NCBI GenBank assembly: GCA_964424455.1
Contig: CAYRJA010000082.1
Location: 1-14,542 of the forward strand
Source: CAYRJA01 sp964424455
GTDB taxonomy: Bacteria > Bacteroidota > Bacteroidia > Chitinophagales > UBA10324
Direction of reading: 5' to 3'
DNA: 14,542 bases
The translations under genes were made by a program, and so were the position numbers. Below the pieces are notes generated by a model, which saw only the letters and a program-made list of their open reading frames with translations, had not been told where the DNA came from and searched no databases. This document shows, piece after piece, positions 7,085 to 14,269 of this stretch. The number at the start of each line of letters is the position of its first letter. The first letter of the stretch is position 1.

Positions 7085-9799
7085 GTGAAAATCAGAATAG
7101 GCATTTTTTTTGGTGGTTCGTCACGCGAACGTGAAATATCGTTTGCTGGCGGAAGAACGGTTTACGACAATCTGGACAAATCTCTGTTTGAGCCGGTTCC
7201 GGTGTTTGTAGATTCACTGCATAATTTTATCCTCCTCGATTGGCAATACATTTACAAAGGAACCATACGCGACTTTTTTCCGCCTGTTGAACATATTCCT
7301 GATTCTAAGCATCCCTTTCAGATTTATGAAGAATCACTGGGTTCGCTGACTGACACACAGCAGGAAAAGATAATTTCTTCCATAGGAAAAAGAATCCTAC
7401 CTACCGATCTTAAAAAATATTTTGATTTTGCTTTTCTCGCTCTTCATGGAGCGTTTGGTGAAGACGGCACTATTCAGGGGATGTTTGAATTTTATGAAAT
7501 TCCTTATTCCGGTTCGGGTGTTCTTCCTTCTGCTGCCGGTATCAACAAGGCATTTCAGAAACAGATAATGTCAGACAGTGGTTTTGCTTCTACAAAATAT
7601 GTTACAGTAAAGAGAAGTGAATGGAGTGAAGCATCTGTTGACAGCGTTCTTCAATCCATAAAGGAGAAAACAGGATTTCCTGTTGTAGTAAAACCGGCAA
7701 ATCAAGGTTCATCTGTCGGAGTGTCTGTAGTCTATGAGGGAAACAGAGAACAGCTTTTGGAAGCTGTCAACAAATCGTTTTTCATTCATGAATTTAATCC
7801 TGCCGGCTGGCTGAAGAAAAGCCCTGAAGAAAAAATAGATTTCATTAATGCTGTTACAGATATAAGAAGCGGAATAGGACTTCCTGTTACAATCAAGACA
7901 GAGGCAGAATCTTCTGACGGGAGCAGTCATATCATTTATCACCCTGAATCTCTACTGAATTATCTGAATGAATATTCAGCAAATCATTCCGAGCTGTTAC
8001 AGATTGAGGCAGTGGATGGAGAAAGTGAAGTGATTATAGAAGAATTTATTGAAGGAAAGGAGTTTTCCTGTATTGTGATAGTGAATGAAAACGGAAAACC
8101 GGTTGCACTTCCGCCGACTGAAATTGTGAAGGGGAAAGAAGTTTATGATTACCGTTCCAAATATCTTGCAGGACTTTCGCGCAAGACTACTCCCATACAA
8201 CTTCCCGAAGAAATTATTGAAGCCATTCGCCGTGATTGTGAGAAGTTGTTTTCATTTTTTGGCTTTCATGTATATGCACGCATAGATGGTTTTCTGCGGA
8301 AGAACGGTGACATTATTCTCAACGACCCCAATACCACTTCAGGAATGTTGCCTTCATCATTCTTCTTTCATCAGGCAGCAGAAATCGGTTTAAATCCATC
8401 GCAGTTTCTTACCTACATTATTTATACTTCACTGAAAGAAAGAATCCGTCATTCAGCACGCACCAATACTTTTGAGCAATTACTTGCGCGGCTGAATACA
8501 GCATTAGATTCACTTCACATACAGAAGAAGGAAAAAATAAAAATAGCAGTGATACTCGGCGGCTATTCTTCTGAACGACATATCAGTGTGGAGAGTGGAA
8601 GAAATGTTTATGAGAAGCTTTCCTCCTCTGACAAGTATGCTCCTATTCCTGTTTTCCTCACGGGAAATAATCAACAACACGAACTTTACAGAATTCCCAT
8701 CAACCTGCTGTTGAAAGATAATGCCGATGATATTAAAGATAAAATTGACCACTTCCATGTTCATCCGGTAATTGAGCGAATAAAAAAACAATGCAGCGCA
8801 CTCACCAAACAATTTTCATCTGCAGACTATTTATTTGAACCTAAGAAAATCTCTTATGAGAATTTATCAAAACAGGTAAATGCAGTGTTCATTGCGCTTC
8901 ACGGCAGACCCGGAGAAGACGGCGCTGTACAACAACAGTTAGAGAAATACAACTTGCCGTACAACGGCTCAGGAGTTAAATCGTCGCAAACAACTATTAA
9001 CAAATTCAAAACGAATCAACTGCTGTTACAGAACGGATTTTATGAAGCAAAGCAGACTTTAGTGTTTAAGAAAGACTGGTTAGCTGATAAAGAGAAATTT
9101 ATAAATAACATTCTGTCGCTTCATTCATTTCCTTTTATTGCCAAGCCGGTGGATGACGGATGCAGCAGTGCAGTAAAAAAAATTAAGACCAGAGCAGAAT
9201 TAGAATCATTCGTGAATCTGATGTTCCGGAATACGAAGGAACAAGACAAGAAAGACACCGCTGTTTTAAAAATGAAACTGAAAGAAGAATTTCCTTACAA
9301 GGAAGAAATTCTGATTGAAGATTTGATCGCAGCCGGCGATGCTGAACATTTTCTTGAAATCACTTGTGGCATTCTTACTCATCTGAATGACCGCGGTGAA
9401 ATTGAATATGAAGTATTTGAACCCAGCGAAACTCTTGCAGGTGATGAAGTACTTTCATTGGAAGAAAAATTTCTTGCAGGTGAAGGACAGAATATAACAC
9501 CCGCCCGCTTTGCCAAAACTAAAGAAGAATACAACCGAATAGCCACACAGGTGAAAAACGATTTGGAGAAGGCTGCGCGACTGCTTAATGTTACAGGTTA
9601 TTGCCGTATTGATGCATTTGTAAGAATATTTAAAAACGGTAAGGTGGAAACAGTGGTGATAGAAGTGAACTCACTTCCGGGTATGACTCCTGCCACTTGT
9701 ATTTTTCATCAGGCAGCTATCAATCATTACAAACCTTATGATTTCATAGACAAAATAATGGAATTCGGATTTAACAGACAGTTGGCACATTCTGCATAG
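7085..9799 (+). CDS. tandem D-alanine--D-alanine ligase fusion (two Ddl domains)
   Basis: A 904-residue protein made of two complete Ddl-like ATP-grasp enzymes in one chain; ordinary Ddl has about 300-370 residues. Ddl joins two D-alanines with ATP for peptidoglycan precursors in the cytoplasm. Domain 1 (1 to ~470) has GGSSREREIS with Glu15, ALHGAFGEDG, Lys203 and the loop QGSSVG, Glu319, Lys359-Tyr360, Arg399, Asp401, then Asp414 and Asn416. It carries about 75 extra residues between the Ser loop and Glu319. Domain 2 (~484 to 904) has GGYSSERHIS with Glu497, ALHGRPGEDG, Lys687, Glu745, Lys795-Phe796, Arg841, Asp843, Glu860 and Asn862. Its Ser loop is changed to GCSSAV. The GTG start is supported because the Gly-Gly motif falls at 10-11, as in E. 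coli DdlB, and no upstream in-frame ATG is near. The PASTA gene follows 69 bp later, likely in the same operon. Confidence 0.9.
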   Translation: MKIRIGIFFGGSSREREISFAGGRTVYDNLDKSLFEPVPVFVDSLHNFILLDWQYIYKGTIRDFFPPVEHIPDSKHPFQIYEESLGSLTDTQQEKIISSIGKRILPTDLKKYFDFAFLALHGAFGEDGTIQGMFEFYEIPYSGSGVLPSAAGINKAFQKQIMSDSGFASTKYVTVKRSEWSEASVDSVLQSIKEKTGFPVVVKPANQGSSVGVSVVYEGNREQLLEAVNKSFFIHEFNPAGWLKKSPEEKIDFINAVTDIRSGIGLPVTIKTEAESSDGSSHIIYHPESLLNYLNEYSANHSELLQIEAVDGESEVIIEEFIEGKEFSCIVIVNENGKPVALPPTEIVKGKEVYDYRSKYLAGLSRKTTPIQLPEEIIEAIRRDCEKLFSFFGFHVYARIDGFLRKNGDIILNDPNTTSGMLPSSFFFHQAAEIGLNPSQFLTYIIYTSLKERIRHSARTNTFEQLLARLNTALDSLHIQKKEKIKIAVILGGYSSERHISVESGRNVYEKLSSSDKYAPIPVFLTGNNQQHELYRIPINLLLKDNADDIKDKIDHFHVHPVIERIKKQCSALTKQFSSADYLFEPKKISYENLSKQVNAVFIALHGRPGEDGAVQQQLEKYNLPYNGSGVKSSQTTINKFKTNQLLLQNGFYEAKQTLVFKKDWLADKEKFINNILSLHSFPFIAKPVDDGCSSAVKKIKTRAELESFVNLMFRNTKEQDKKDTAVLKMKLKEEFPYKEEILIEDLIAAGDAEHFLEITCGILTHLNDRGEIEYEVFEPSETLAGDEVLSLEEKFLAGEGQNITPARFAKTKEEYNRIATQVKNDLEKAARLLNVTGYCRIDAFVRIFKNGKVETVVIEVNSLPGMTPATCIFHQAAINHYKPYDFIDKIMEFGFNRQLAHSA

Positions 9800-9868
9800 A
9801 GAAAGCAACAACTTTTGTTAAATGAATAAAACAGGCAAGCGGTAATATGGAATTTCAATGGAAAAAAT

Positions 9869-10648
9869 ATGAATAAAAAGACAATCCGAAAGAAAAGATG
9901 GTTGTTACAGATTCTGCTGGCGCTGCTGGTATATGGATTATTTTTCTGGGTTAGCGCTATGATGATTGCCAACTACACGCAACACGGACAAACTCTTTCA
10001 GTGCCTGATTTGCGAGGTATTTCTTTAGAGAAGGCAACTGAAGTTCTGAAAAACAAAGGGCTTGAATTGAAGGTGGTTGATTCCATCTACAATGCAAAAA
10101 AACTTCCGTTCACTGTACTTGACCAGACTCCCGCACCCAACGCAAAAGTGAAGCAAGACAGAACGATTTATCTGACAATTAATTCACGGCTCGCACCCAG
10201 TATAAAAATGCCGGACTTAAAAGATGCCTCTCTCAAACAGGCACAAATGATTTTAGAAAGCGCGGGATTGACTATAGGTAAATTAATTTACAAACCGGAT
10301 CTTGCACAAAATGTGGTACTTGACCAGCTTTACAAGGGTAATCGCATTGAAGCAGGAACATCTGTGGTAAAAGGCGCAGTAATAGATTTGATTCTTGGCG
10401 ACGGACTGGGTGTTACAGAAGTGGAAGTACCTGATTTATTCGGCTTAACCTTGCGGGAAGTGAAATTTGTATTGGATGGTTCATCACTCAATCTTGGGCA
10501 AGTGATTGCAGATAACTCCGTAAAAGGCGATACACTCGGAGCATGGGTTTATCAACAAAATCCTGAATATCCTGCTGACCACAAAGTGAATATGGGAGAT
10601 GTGGTGAATGTATATGTTACAAAGGATAAATCTTTGCTGAGCAAATGA
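9869..10648 (+). CDS. membrane-anchored protein with three PASTA domains
   Basis: A 259-residue protein with a basic N-terminus (MNKKTIRKKR), one transmembrane helix at about 11-34 and three PASTA repeats facing the periplasm. The repeats begin at SVPDLRG (44-50), KMPDLKD (113-119) and EVPDLFG (186-192) and run to about 106, 178 and 253. PASTA domains bind peptidoglycan or muropeptides in Ser/Thr kinases and penicillin-binding proteins. Here there is no kinase or transpeptidase domain, so the protein is a stand-alone sensor or wall-binding anchor. It lies 69 bp downstream of the Ddl fusion, with no terminator between. A ddl-PASTA gene pair is, as I recall, common in Bacteroidota. The start ATGAATAAA has no Shine-Dalgarno. 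Confidence 0.9.
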   Translation: MNKKTIRKKRWLLQILLALLVYGLFFWVSAMMIANYTQHGQTLSVPDLRGISLEKATEVLKNKGLELKVVDSIYNAKKLPFTVLDQTPAPNAKVKQDRTIYLTINSRLAPSIKMPDLKDASLKQAQMILESAGLTIGKLIYKPDLAQNVVLDQLYKGNRIEAGTSVVKGAVIDLILGDGLGVTEVEVPDLFGLTLREVKFVLDGSSLNLGQVIADNSVKGDTLGAWVYQQNPEYPADHKVNMGDVVNVYVTKDKSLLSK

Positions 10649-10794
10649 GCAGAGGTCGTGGATATTTATTTAAGAGTAGAAATATTTTTTTTAAGACTTT
10701 TGAGTTTTATGTGAATGACCTACTGAGTGAAGAGAAGAATCAAAACGCTACAAAACTTCAGTTTGTTTTACATAACACGAAACCCTAATTATTG

Positions 10795-12615
10795 ATGAGA
10801 TTTTTTTGCACCTTATTTCTTGCTACTTTATTTTTCACTGCATCTGCGCAGGAAATAATCACTGAGTTGAAATACAATCCGGCATTAATTACTGCAAGCA
10901 AACATCAGCGGGCAAAATTCAGAGGTGTTACAGATACTATACAACTTCCTTTTGTTGATGACTTTTCTAATGCCAAAGTGTATCCTTATCCTGACAGTAA
11001 GTTGTGGGCAGATAAGTATGTTTTTGTAAACACCACCTACCCTATCAATCCTGTAAGTATTGGTGTGGCAACATTTGACGGATTAAACTGGAACGGAATG
11101 CCTCATGATACCTCCGGCGCTATGGTTGCCGGAGATGCGGACACACTTACTTCACAGCCGATTCACTTGGAGAGTTTGTCACCTGCTGATTCGCTTTACC
11201 TGAGTTTTTACTATGAAGCACAGGGCTATGGTGATTATCCTAATGTCGGAGATGAGTTGATGTTACTCTTTAAAAAAAATGATGGGACATGGAAGGAAGT
11301 ATGGAGCAGCGACGGATATGATAAACCGATTCCGTTTTCACAACAGAAGTTTACTCTTGTAATGATTCCGGTAAAAGATGCAGCATATTTTCACAATGCG
11401 TTTCAATTCCGCTTTCATAACATTGCCACTCTTTCCGGCAACAACGACCACTGGCATATTGACTATGTGAGATTAGACAAGAACCGGTTTCTAGCGGATA
11501 CCACTTTAAATGATTTGACAATTACGAATATCCCTTCTTCCGTTCTGAAAAACTATCAGCAGATGCCGTGGAGTCAATTCAAAGATTTTCAATCCACTGA
11601 ATTGGGTGCCAACTTCACAGTAAGAATGAAAAACAATTTCAATGTGGCAAAAAATGTGGCGCACGATTTCAAAGCAGTTGAAAATTTTACTTCTACAAAC
11701 TTTCCCGGACCCGGCGTAACTGCATTTAACATTAATCCGCTCTCTTATGACTCGGTATCCTATCCGACATTTACTGTAACAGCCGTTCCACCGGTTGACA
11801 GCGCTTCACTTTCCCTGAAATGTTATGTTAGCACCACCTCGGATATTAATGTGCATAATGACACTGTTACAAGGATTCAAAATTTTTTCAATTATTACTC
11901 CTATGATGATGGTTCTGCAGAAAAAGCGTATGGATTACAGGGTGTAGGAGCAAAACTCGCCATTAAATTTTCATTGAACCAACCGGATACTCTGCGGGCT
12001 GTTCAGATTCATTTTGCTCATATTGATGCAGATGAAAGCAACAAGTTTTTTTCAGTAATGCTTTGGAAATCTGTAACACCTGAGGTGATTATTCATCAGA
12101 TGGATTTTAAAAGACCGACTTATATTGATTCCCTCAATGGATTTTATACTTATGTTCTGGACACGCCACAGGCAATTTCCGATGAATTTTATATAGGCAC
12201 CATGCAGACTTTTGCAGATCCGCTGGATATAGGTTTAGACAGAAATACAGATTCACACCAGAATATGTTTTACAATGTAGTAGGCGCTTGGGCAGCATCC
12301 TCCATTAACGGCTCTGTAATGATTCGCCCGGTTATTGGGAAGCAGCTTCCCGTATTGACAGGTGTAACACCTGTTTCAGTAAATTCAGAATTTTTAATTT
12401 ATCCGAATCCTGCTGAAAACATTCTTAAAGTGAAATCAGAAAATAATATTTCAGCATCTTACAAAATATCTGATTACACAGGAAGAATACTGTTACAGTC
12501 CGATGAGTTGAGAGAATATATTGATGTAAGCACTCTTACAAACGGCTTATACTTTTTACAGATTAAAGAAAAGCACTCAGGCAGAGTGAGCACCCATAAG
12601 TTTATAAAACTCTGA
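10795..12615 (+). CDS. T9SS-exported protein, type A sorting domain
   Basis: A 606-residue secreted protein. The ATG at 10795 is preferred over the TTG one codon earlier. The signal peptide is MRFFCTLFLATLFFTASAQ. The C-terminus is a type A T9SS sorting domain, with YPNPAEN at 536-542, the YKISDYTGRILLQ strand, LTNGLYFLQI and a basic end (HKFIKL). The N-terminal region (about 50-230) reads like a MAM/jelly-roll domain. It has a PFVDDFSN opening, a VGDELMLLFKKNDGTWKEVWSS strand and a closing HWHIDYVRLD, a pattern common in exported Bacteroidota proteins. The remaining middle, up to about 520, is beta-rich with no catalytic motif I can name. It starts 146 bp after the PASTA gene, with no terminator seen between. 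No terminator is seen after its stop. Confidence 0.85.
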   Translation: MRFFCTLFLATLFFTASAQEIITELKYNPALITASKHQRAKFRGVTDTIQLPFVDDFSNAKVYPYPDSKLWADKYVFVNTTYPINPVSIGVATFDGLNWNGMPHDTSGAMVAGDADTLTSQPIHLESLSPADSLYLSFYYEAQGYGDYPNVGDELMLLFKKNDGTWKEVWSSDGYDKPIPFSQQKFTLVMIPVKDAAYFHNAFQFRFHNIATLSGNNDHWHIDYVRLDKNRFLADTTLNDLTITNIPSSVLKNYQQMPWSQFKDFQSTELGANFTVRMKNNFNVAKNVAHDFKAVENFTSTNFPGPGVTAFNINPLSYDSVSYPTFTVTAVPPVDSASLSLKCYVSTTSDINVHNDTVTRIQNFFNYYSYDDGSAEKAYGLQGVGAKLAIKFSLNQPDTLRAVQIHFAHIDADESNKFFSVMLWKSVTPEVIIHQMDFKRPTYIDSLNGFYTYVLDTPQAISDEFYIGTMQTFADPLDIGLDRNTDSHQNMFYNVVGAWAASSINGSVMIRPVIGKQLPVLTGVTPVSVNSEFLIYPNPAENILKVKSENNISASYKISDYTGRILLQSDELREYIDVSTLTNGLYFLQIKEKHSGRVSTHKFIKL

Positions 12616-12841
12616 TATACGGTTTCACGCTCAAAAGGTGGTTCTTACAATACTAATTTACTTTATTCGGAGAGATTCTGTTTCAATGTGATATTAATTG
12701 AGTGTAATAGTGCTTGAATAAAATACTATATAATTCTTTTCTAAAACATTGATTTAATAATTTTGATAAAGGAATTGTTAAAAATCTGCCATTAGCGATA
12801 AGCATATCGAATCCTACGAACAAATAAGAGACCATCAACAA

Positions 12842-13384
12842 ATGACAACCTACATTTCAATATTGAGAGGAATAAATGTTAGTGGAAAGAGATTAATCAA
12901 AATGGACGCTTTAAAAAAAATGTATGAGAATCTAAACTTTGACAACATACAAACCTATGTTCAAAGTGGAAATGTTGTTTTCTTATCAAAGGAAAATGAC
13001 CCGAAAAAACTTGAGAAAATAATTTCATCAAAAATTAAATCCGAGTTTGGGTTTGATGTTCCTGTAATTGTGCTGTCTGCAAAAACTTTAGAAAAGATTA
13101 TTGAAAGCAATCCGTTTACAAAAGACAAACTGAAAGATGTTTCGTTTTTACATGTAACTTTTCTGGCAGACAAGGTGGCACAGCTTGACAAAGAAAGCAT
13201 CATAGAAAAGAAACTACCCAATGAAGAAATCAGATTTGCGCCTAATGCTGTTTATCTTTATTGTCCTGATGGATACGGACGAACCAAACTCAACAATAAT
13301 TTTTTAGAAAATAAATTGAAAGTAACAGCGACAACCCGAAACTGGAAAACAACAAACGAACTTCTGAAATTGGCAATAAAATAA
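12842..13384 (+). CDS. DUF1697 domain protein
   Basis: A 180-residue cytoplasmic protein of the DUF1697 family, which has no settled function. The hallmark N-terminus is complete: TYISILRGINVSGKRLIKM, then ALKKMYENLNFDNIQTYVQSGNVVF, in which the 'LRGINV', 'G...I.M..L' and 'YIQSGNV' elements are typical. The C-terminus ends with NNFLENKLKVTATTRNWKTTNELL, also conserved (the 'ATTRNW.T...L' motif). The 226 bases before it (12616-12841) hold no gene or clear terminator and are very AT-rich. The gene itself is richer in A runs than its neighbours and contains no TGTTACAG word, weak hints of later acquisition. It ends 12 bp before the next gene, so the two may be cotranscribed. Confidence 0.88.
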   Translation: MTTYISILRGINVSGKRLIKMDALKKMYENLNFDNIQTYVQSGNVVFLSKENDPKKLEKIISSKIKSEFGFDVPVIVLSAKTLEKIIESNPFTKDKLKDVSFLHVTFLADKVAQLDKESIIEKKLPNEEIRFAPNAVYLYCPDGYGRTKLNNNFLENKLKVTATTRNWKTTNELLKLAIK

Positions 13385-13396
13385 TCTTAGCAATAT

Positions 13397-13801
13397 TTGA
13401 AACCTGTAATACTTTTTGATGGTGTTTGCAATTTCTGTAACAGCTCTGTGAATTTTATTATTCAAAGAGACAAGAAGAAATATTTCCACTTTTCCGCTTT
13501 TCAGTCTGAAGCCGGACAGCAACTCGTCATGCAGTATCATTTAGAAGACCTCAATCTGCAGACATTGGTATTGATTGAAGACGGAGAGATTTATTTGCGC
13601 TCTGCCGCTGCACTTCGCATTGCACGAAAACTGAGTGGTGGCTGGGCAACATTCTATCCGCTCATTATTATTCCCGCTCCTCTCCGCGACATACCTTACA
13701 AACTGATTAGCAGAAACCGCTACAGATGGTTTGGCAGAAAACAGGAATGTATGATTCCCACTCCTGGTATAAAGGAGCGGTTTCTTACCACACTGAAATA
13801 A
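13397..13801 (+). CDS. DUF393 / DCC family thiol-disulfide oxidoreductase-like protein
   Basis: A 134-residue protein of the DUF393 (DCC, YuxK-like) family. The N-terminal VILFDGVCNFCNSSV carries the DGVCxxC signature (Asp9 and the CNFC pair at 12-15), a thioredoxin-like redox motif. RSAAALRIARKLSG and the C-terminal RYRWFGRKQECMIPTPG are also family hallmarks. The start is TTG at 13397: the frame has a stop at 13388-13390 and only CAA and TAT codons in between, and any later start would remove the signature. It begins 12 bp after the DUF1697 stop. Its own stop (13799-13801) abuts the stop of the convergent dps gene. Substrate and physiological role are unknown; redox activity is inferred from the motif. 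Confidence 0.88.
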   Translation: MKPVILFDGVCNFCNSSVNFIIQRDKKKYFHFSAFQSEAGQQLVMQYHLEDLNLQTLVLIEDGEIYLRSAAALRIARKLSGGWATFYPLIIIPAPLRDIPYKLISRNRYRWFGRKQECMIPTPGIKERFLTTLK

Positions 13802-14269
13802 TTACTTGCCCAGATAAGAGGAATACATCCACACAAGTTTTTCCTGCTCGCGGATATAATCGCTCATCAGCGCATTCGTGCCCTCATCATCTGCATCAGC
13901 AGACAACTGTAACAGTTCACGCTGTTTTACCAAAATCACTTCAAAGGAATGGAGAATACTTTTTACACCTTCTTTACCGTCGGAAACATTTTTCAGACTC
14001 TTTATTCCGGAGTCGGAGATGTAATCCTCAAAAGTGTGTAACGGCTTACCTTCCAATGTAAGAATCCGTTCAGCCACTTCATCAATTTTTATCAGCAGGT
14101 TGTTGTAGAGTTCTTCAAACTTGAGATGCAGTTCGAAGAATTTATCTCCTTTAATATTCCAGTGTAAGCCGCGTGTGTTCTGGTAAAATACCATGTAATC
14201 TGCCAGCAGATTGTTAAGCTTCCCGGATAGTTTATCACTTTGCTTTTTGTCTAATCCTATAGATGTCAT
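13802..14269 (-). CDS. dps: Dps family DNA-binding/ferritin-like protein
   Basis: A 155-residue member of the Dps/ferritin-like family, which forms 12-subunit shells that oxidise and store iron and protect DNA during starvation or peroxide stress. The inter-subunit ferroxidase ligands are present: His36 (GLHWNIKG), His48 and Glu52 (FFELHLKFEELY), and Asp63 and Glu67 (IDEVAERI). Glu52 stands where E. coli Dps has Asp67, a conservative change. The lysine-containing N-terminal tail (MTSIGLDKKQSDKLSGK) is short, so DNA binding through it is uncertain. The C-terminal helix REQEKLVWMYSSYLGK is typical. It is convergent with the DUF393 gene, with zero bases between the two stop codons and no room for a terminator. 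Confidence 0.93.
   Translation of the reverse strand: MTSIGLDKKQSDKLSGKLNNLLADYMVFYQNTRGLHWNIKGDKFFELHLKFEELYNNLLIKIDEVAERILTLEGKPLHTFEDYISDSGIKSLKNVSDGKEGVKSILHSFEVILVKQRELLQLSADADDEGTNALMSDYIREQEKLVWMYSSYLGK

Larger units (their letters stand above)
627..13924. repeat. dispersed 8-base word TGTTACAG, 20 copies
   Basis: Hand count of exact TGTTACAG on either strand. Left ends on the plus strand: 2368, 2488, 4514, 6225, 7600, 7852, 7995, 9024, 9589, 9903, 10411, 10926, 12491. Left ends where the word is on the minus strand: 627, 5039, 6743, 11774, 12071, 13435, 13917. Eight more sites share only the first seven bases (TGTTACA); three of these read CTGTTACAA. The span given is from the first to the last copy; the sequence between copies is ordinary genes. 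The word is nearly palindromic (CTGT-T/A-ACAG when preceded by C, as in eight copies). Confidence 0.8.

Noticed and set aside
9847..9876. Short overlapping frames (MEFQWKKYE and MEKI) ending across the PASTA start codon
   Set aside because: They are 9 and 4 codons long, with no ribosome-binding site or conservation evidence; chance is enough.
10762..10793. TTTG-N20-TAATTATT as a promoter for the second T9SS gene
   Set aside because: The -7 box has two mismatches and ends one base before the ATG, too close even for a leaderless transcript.
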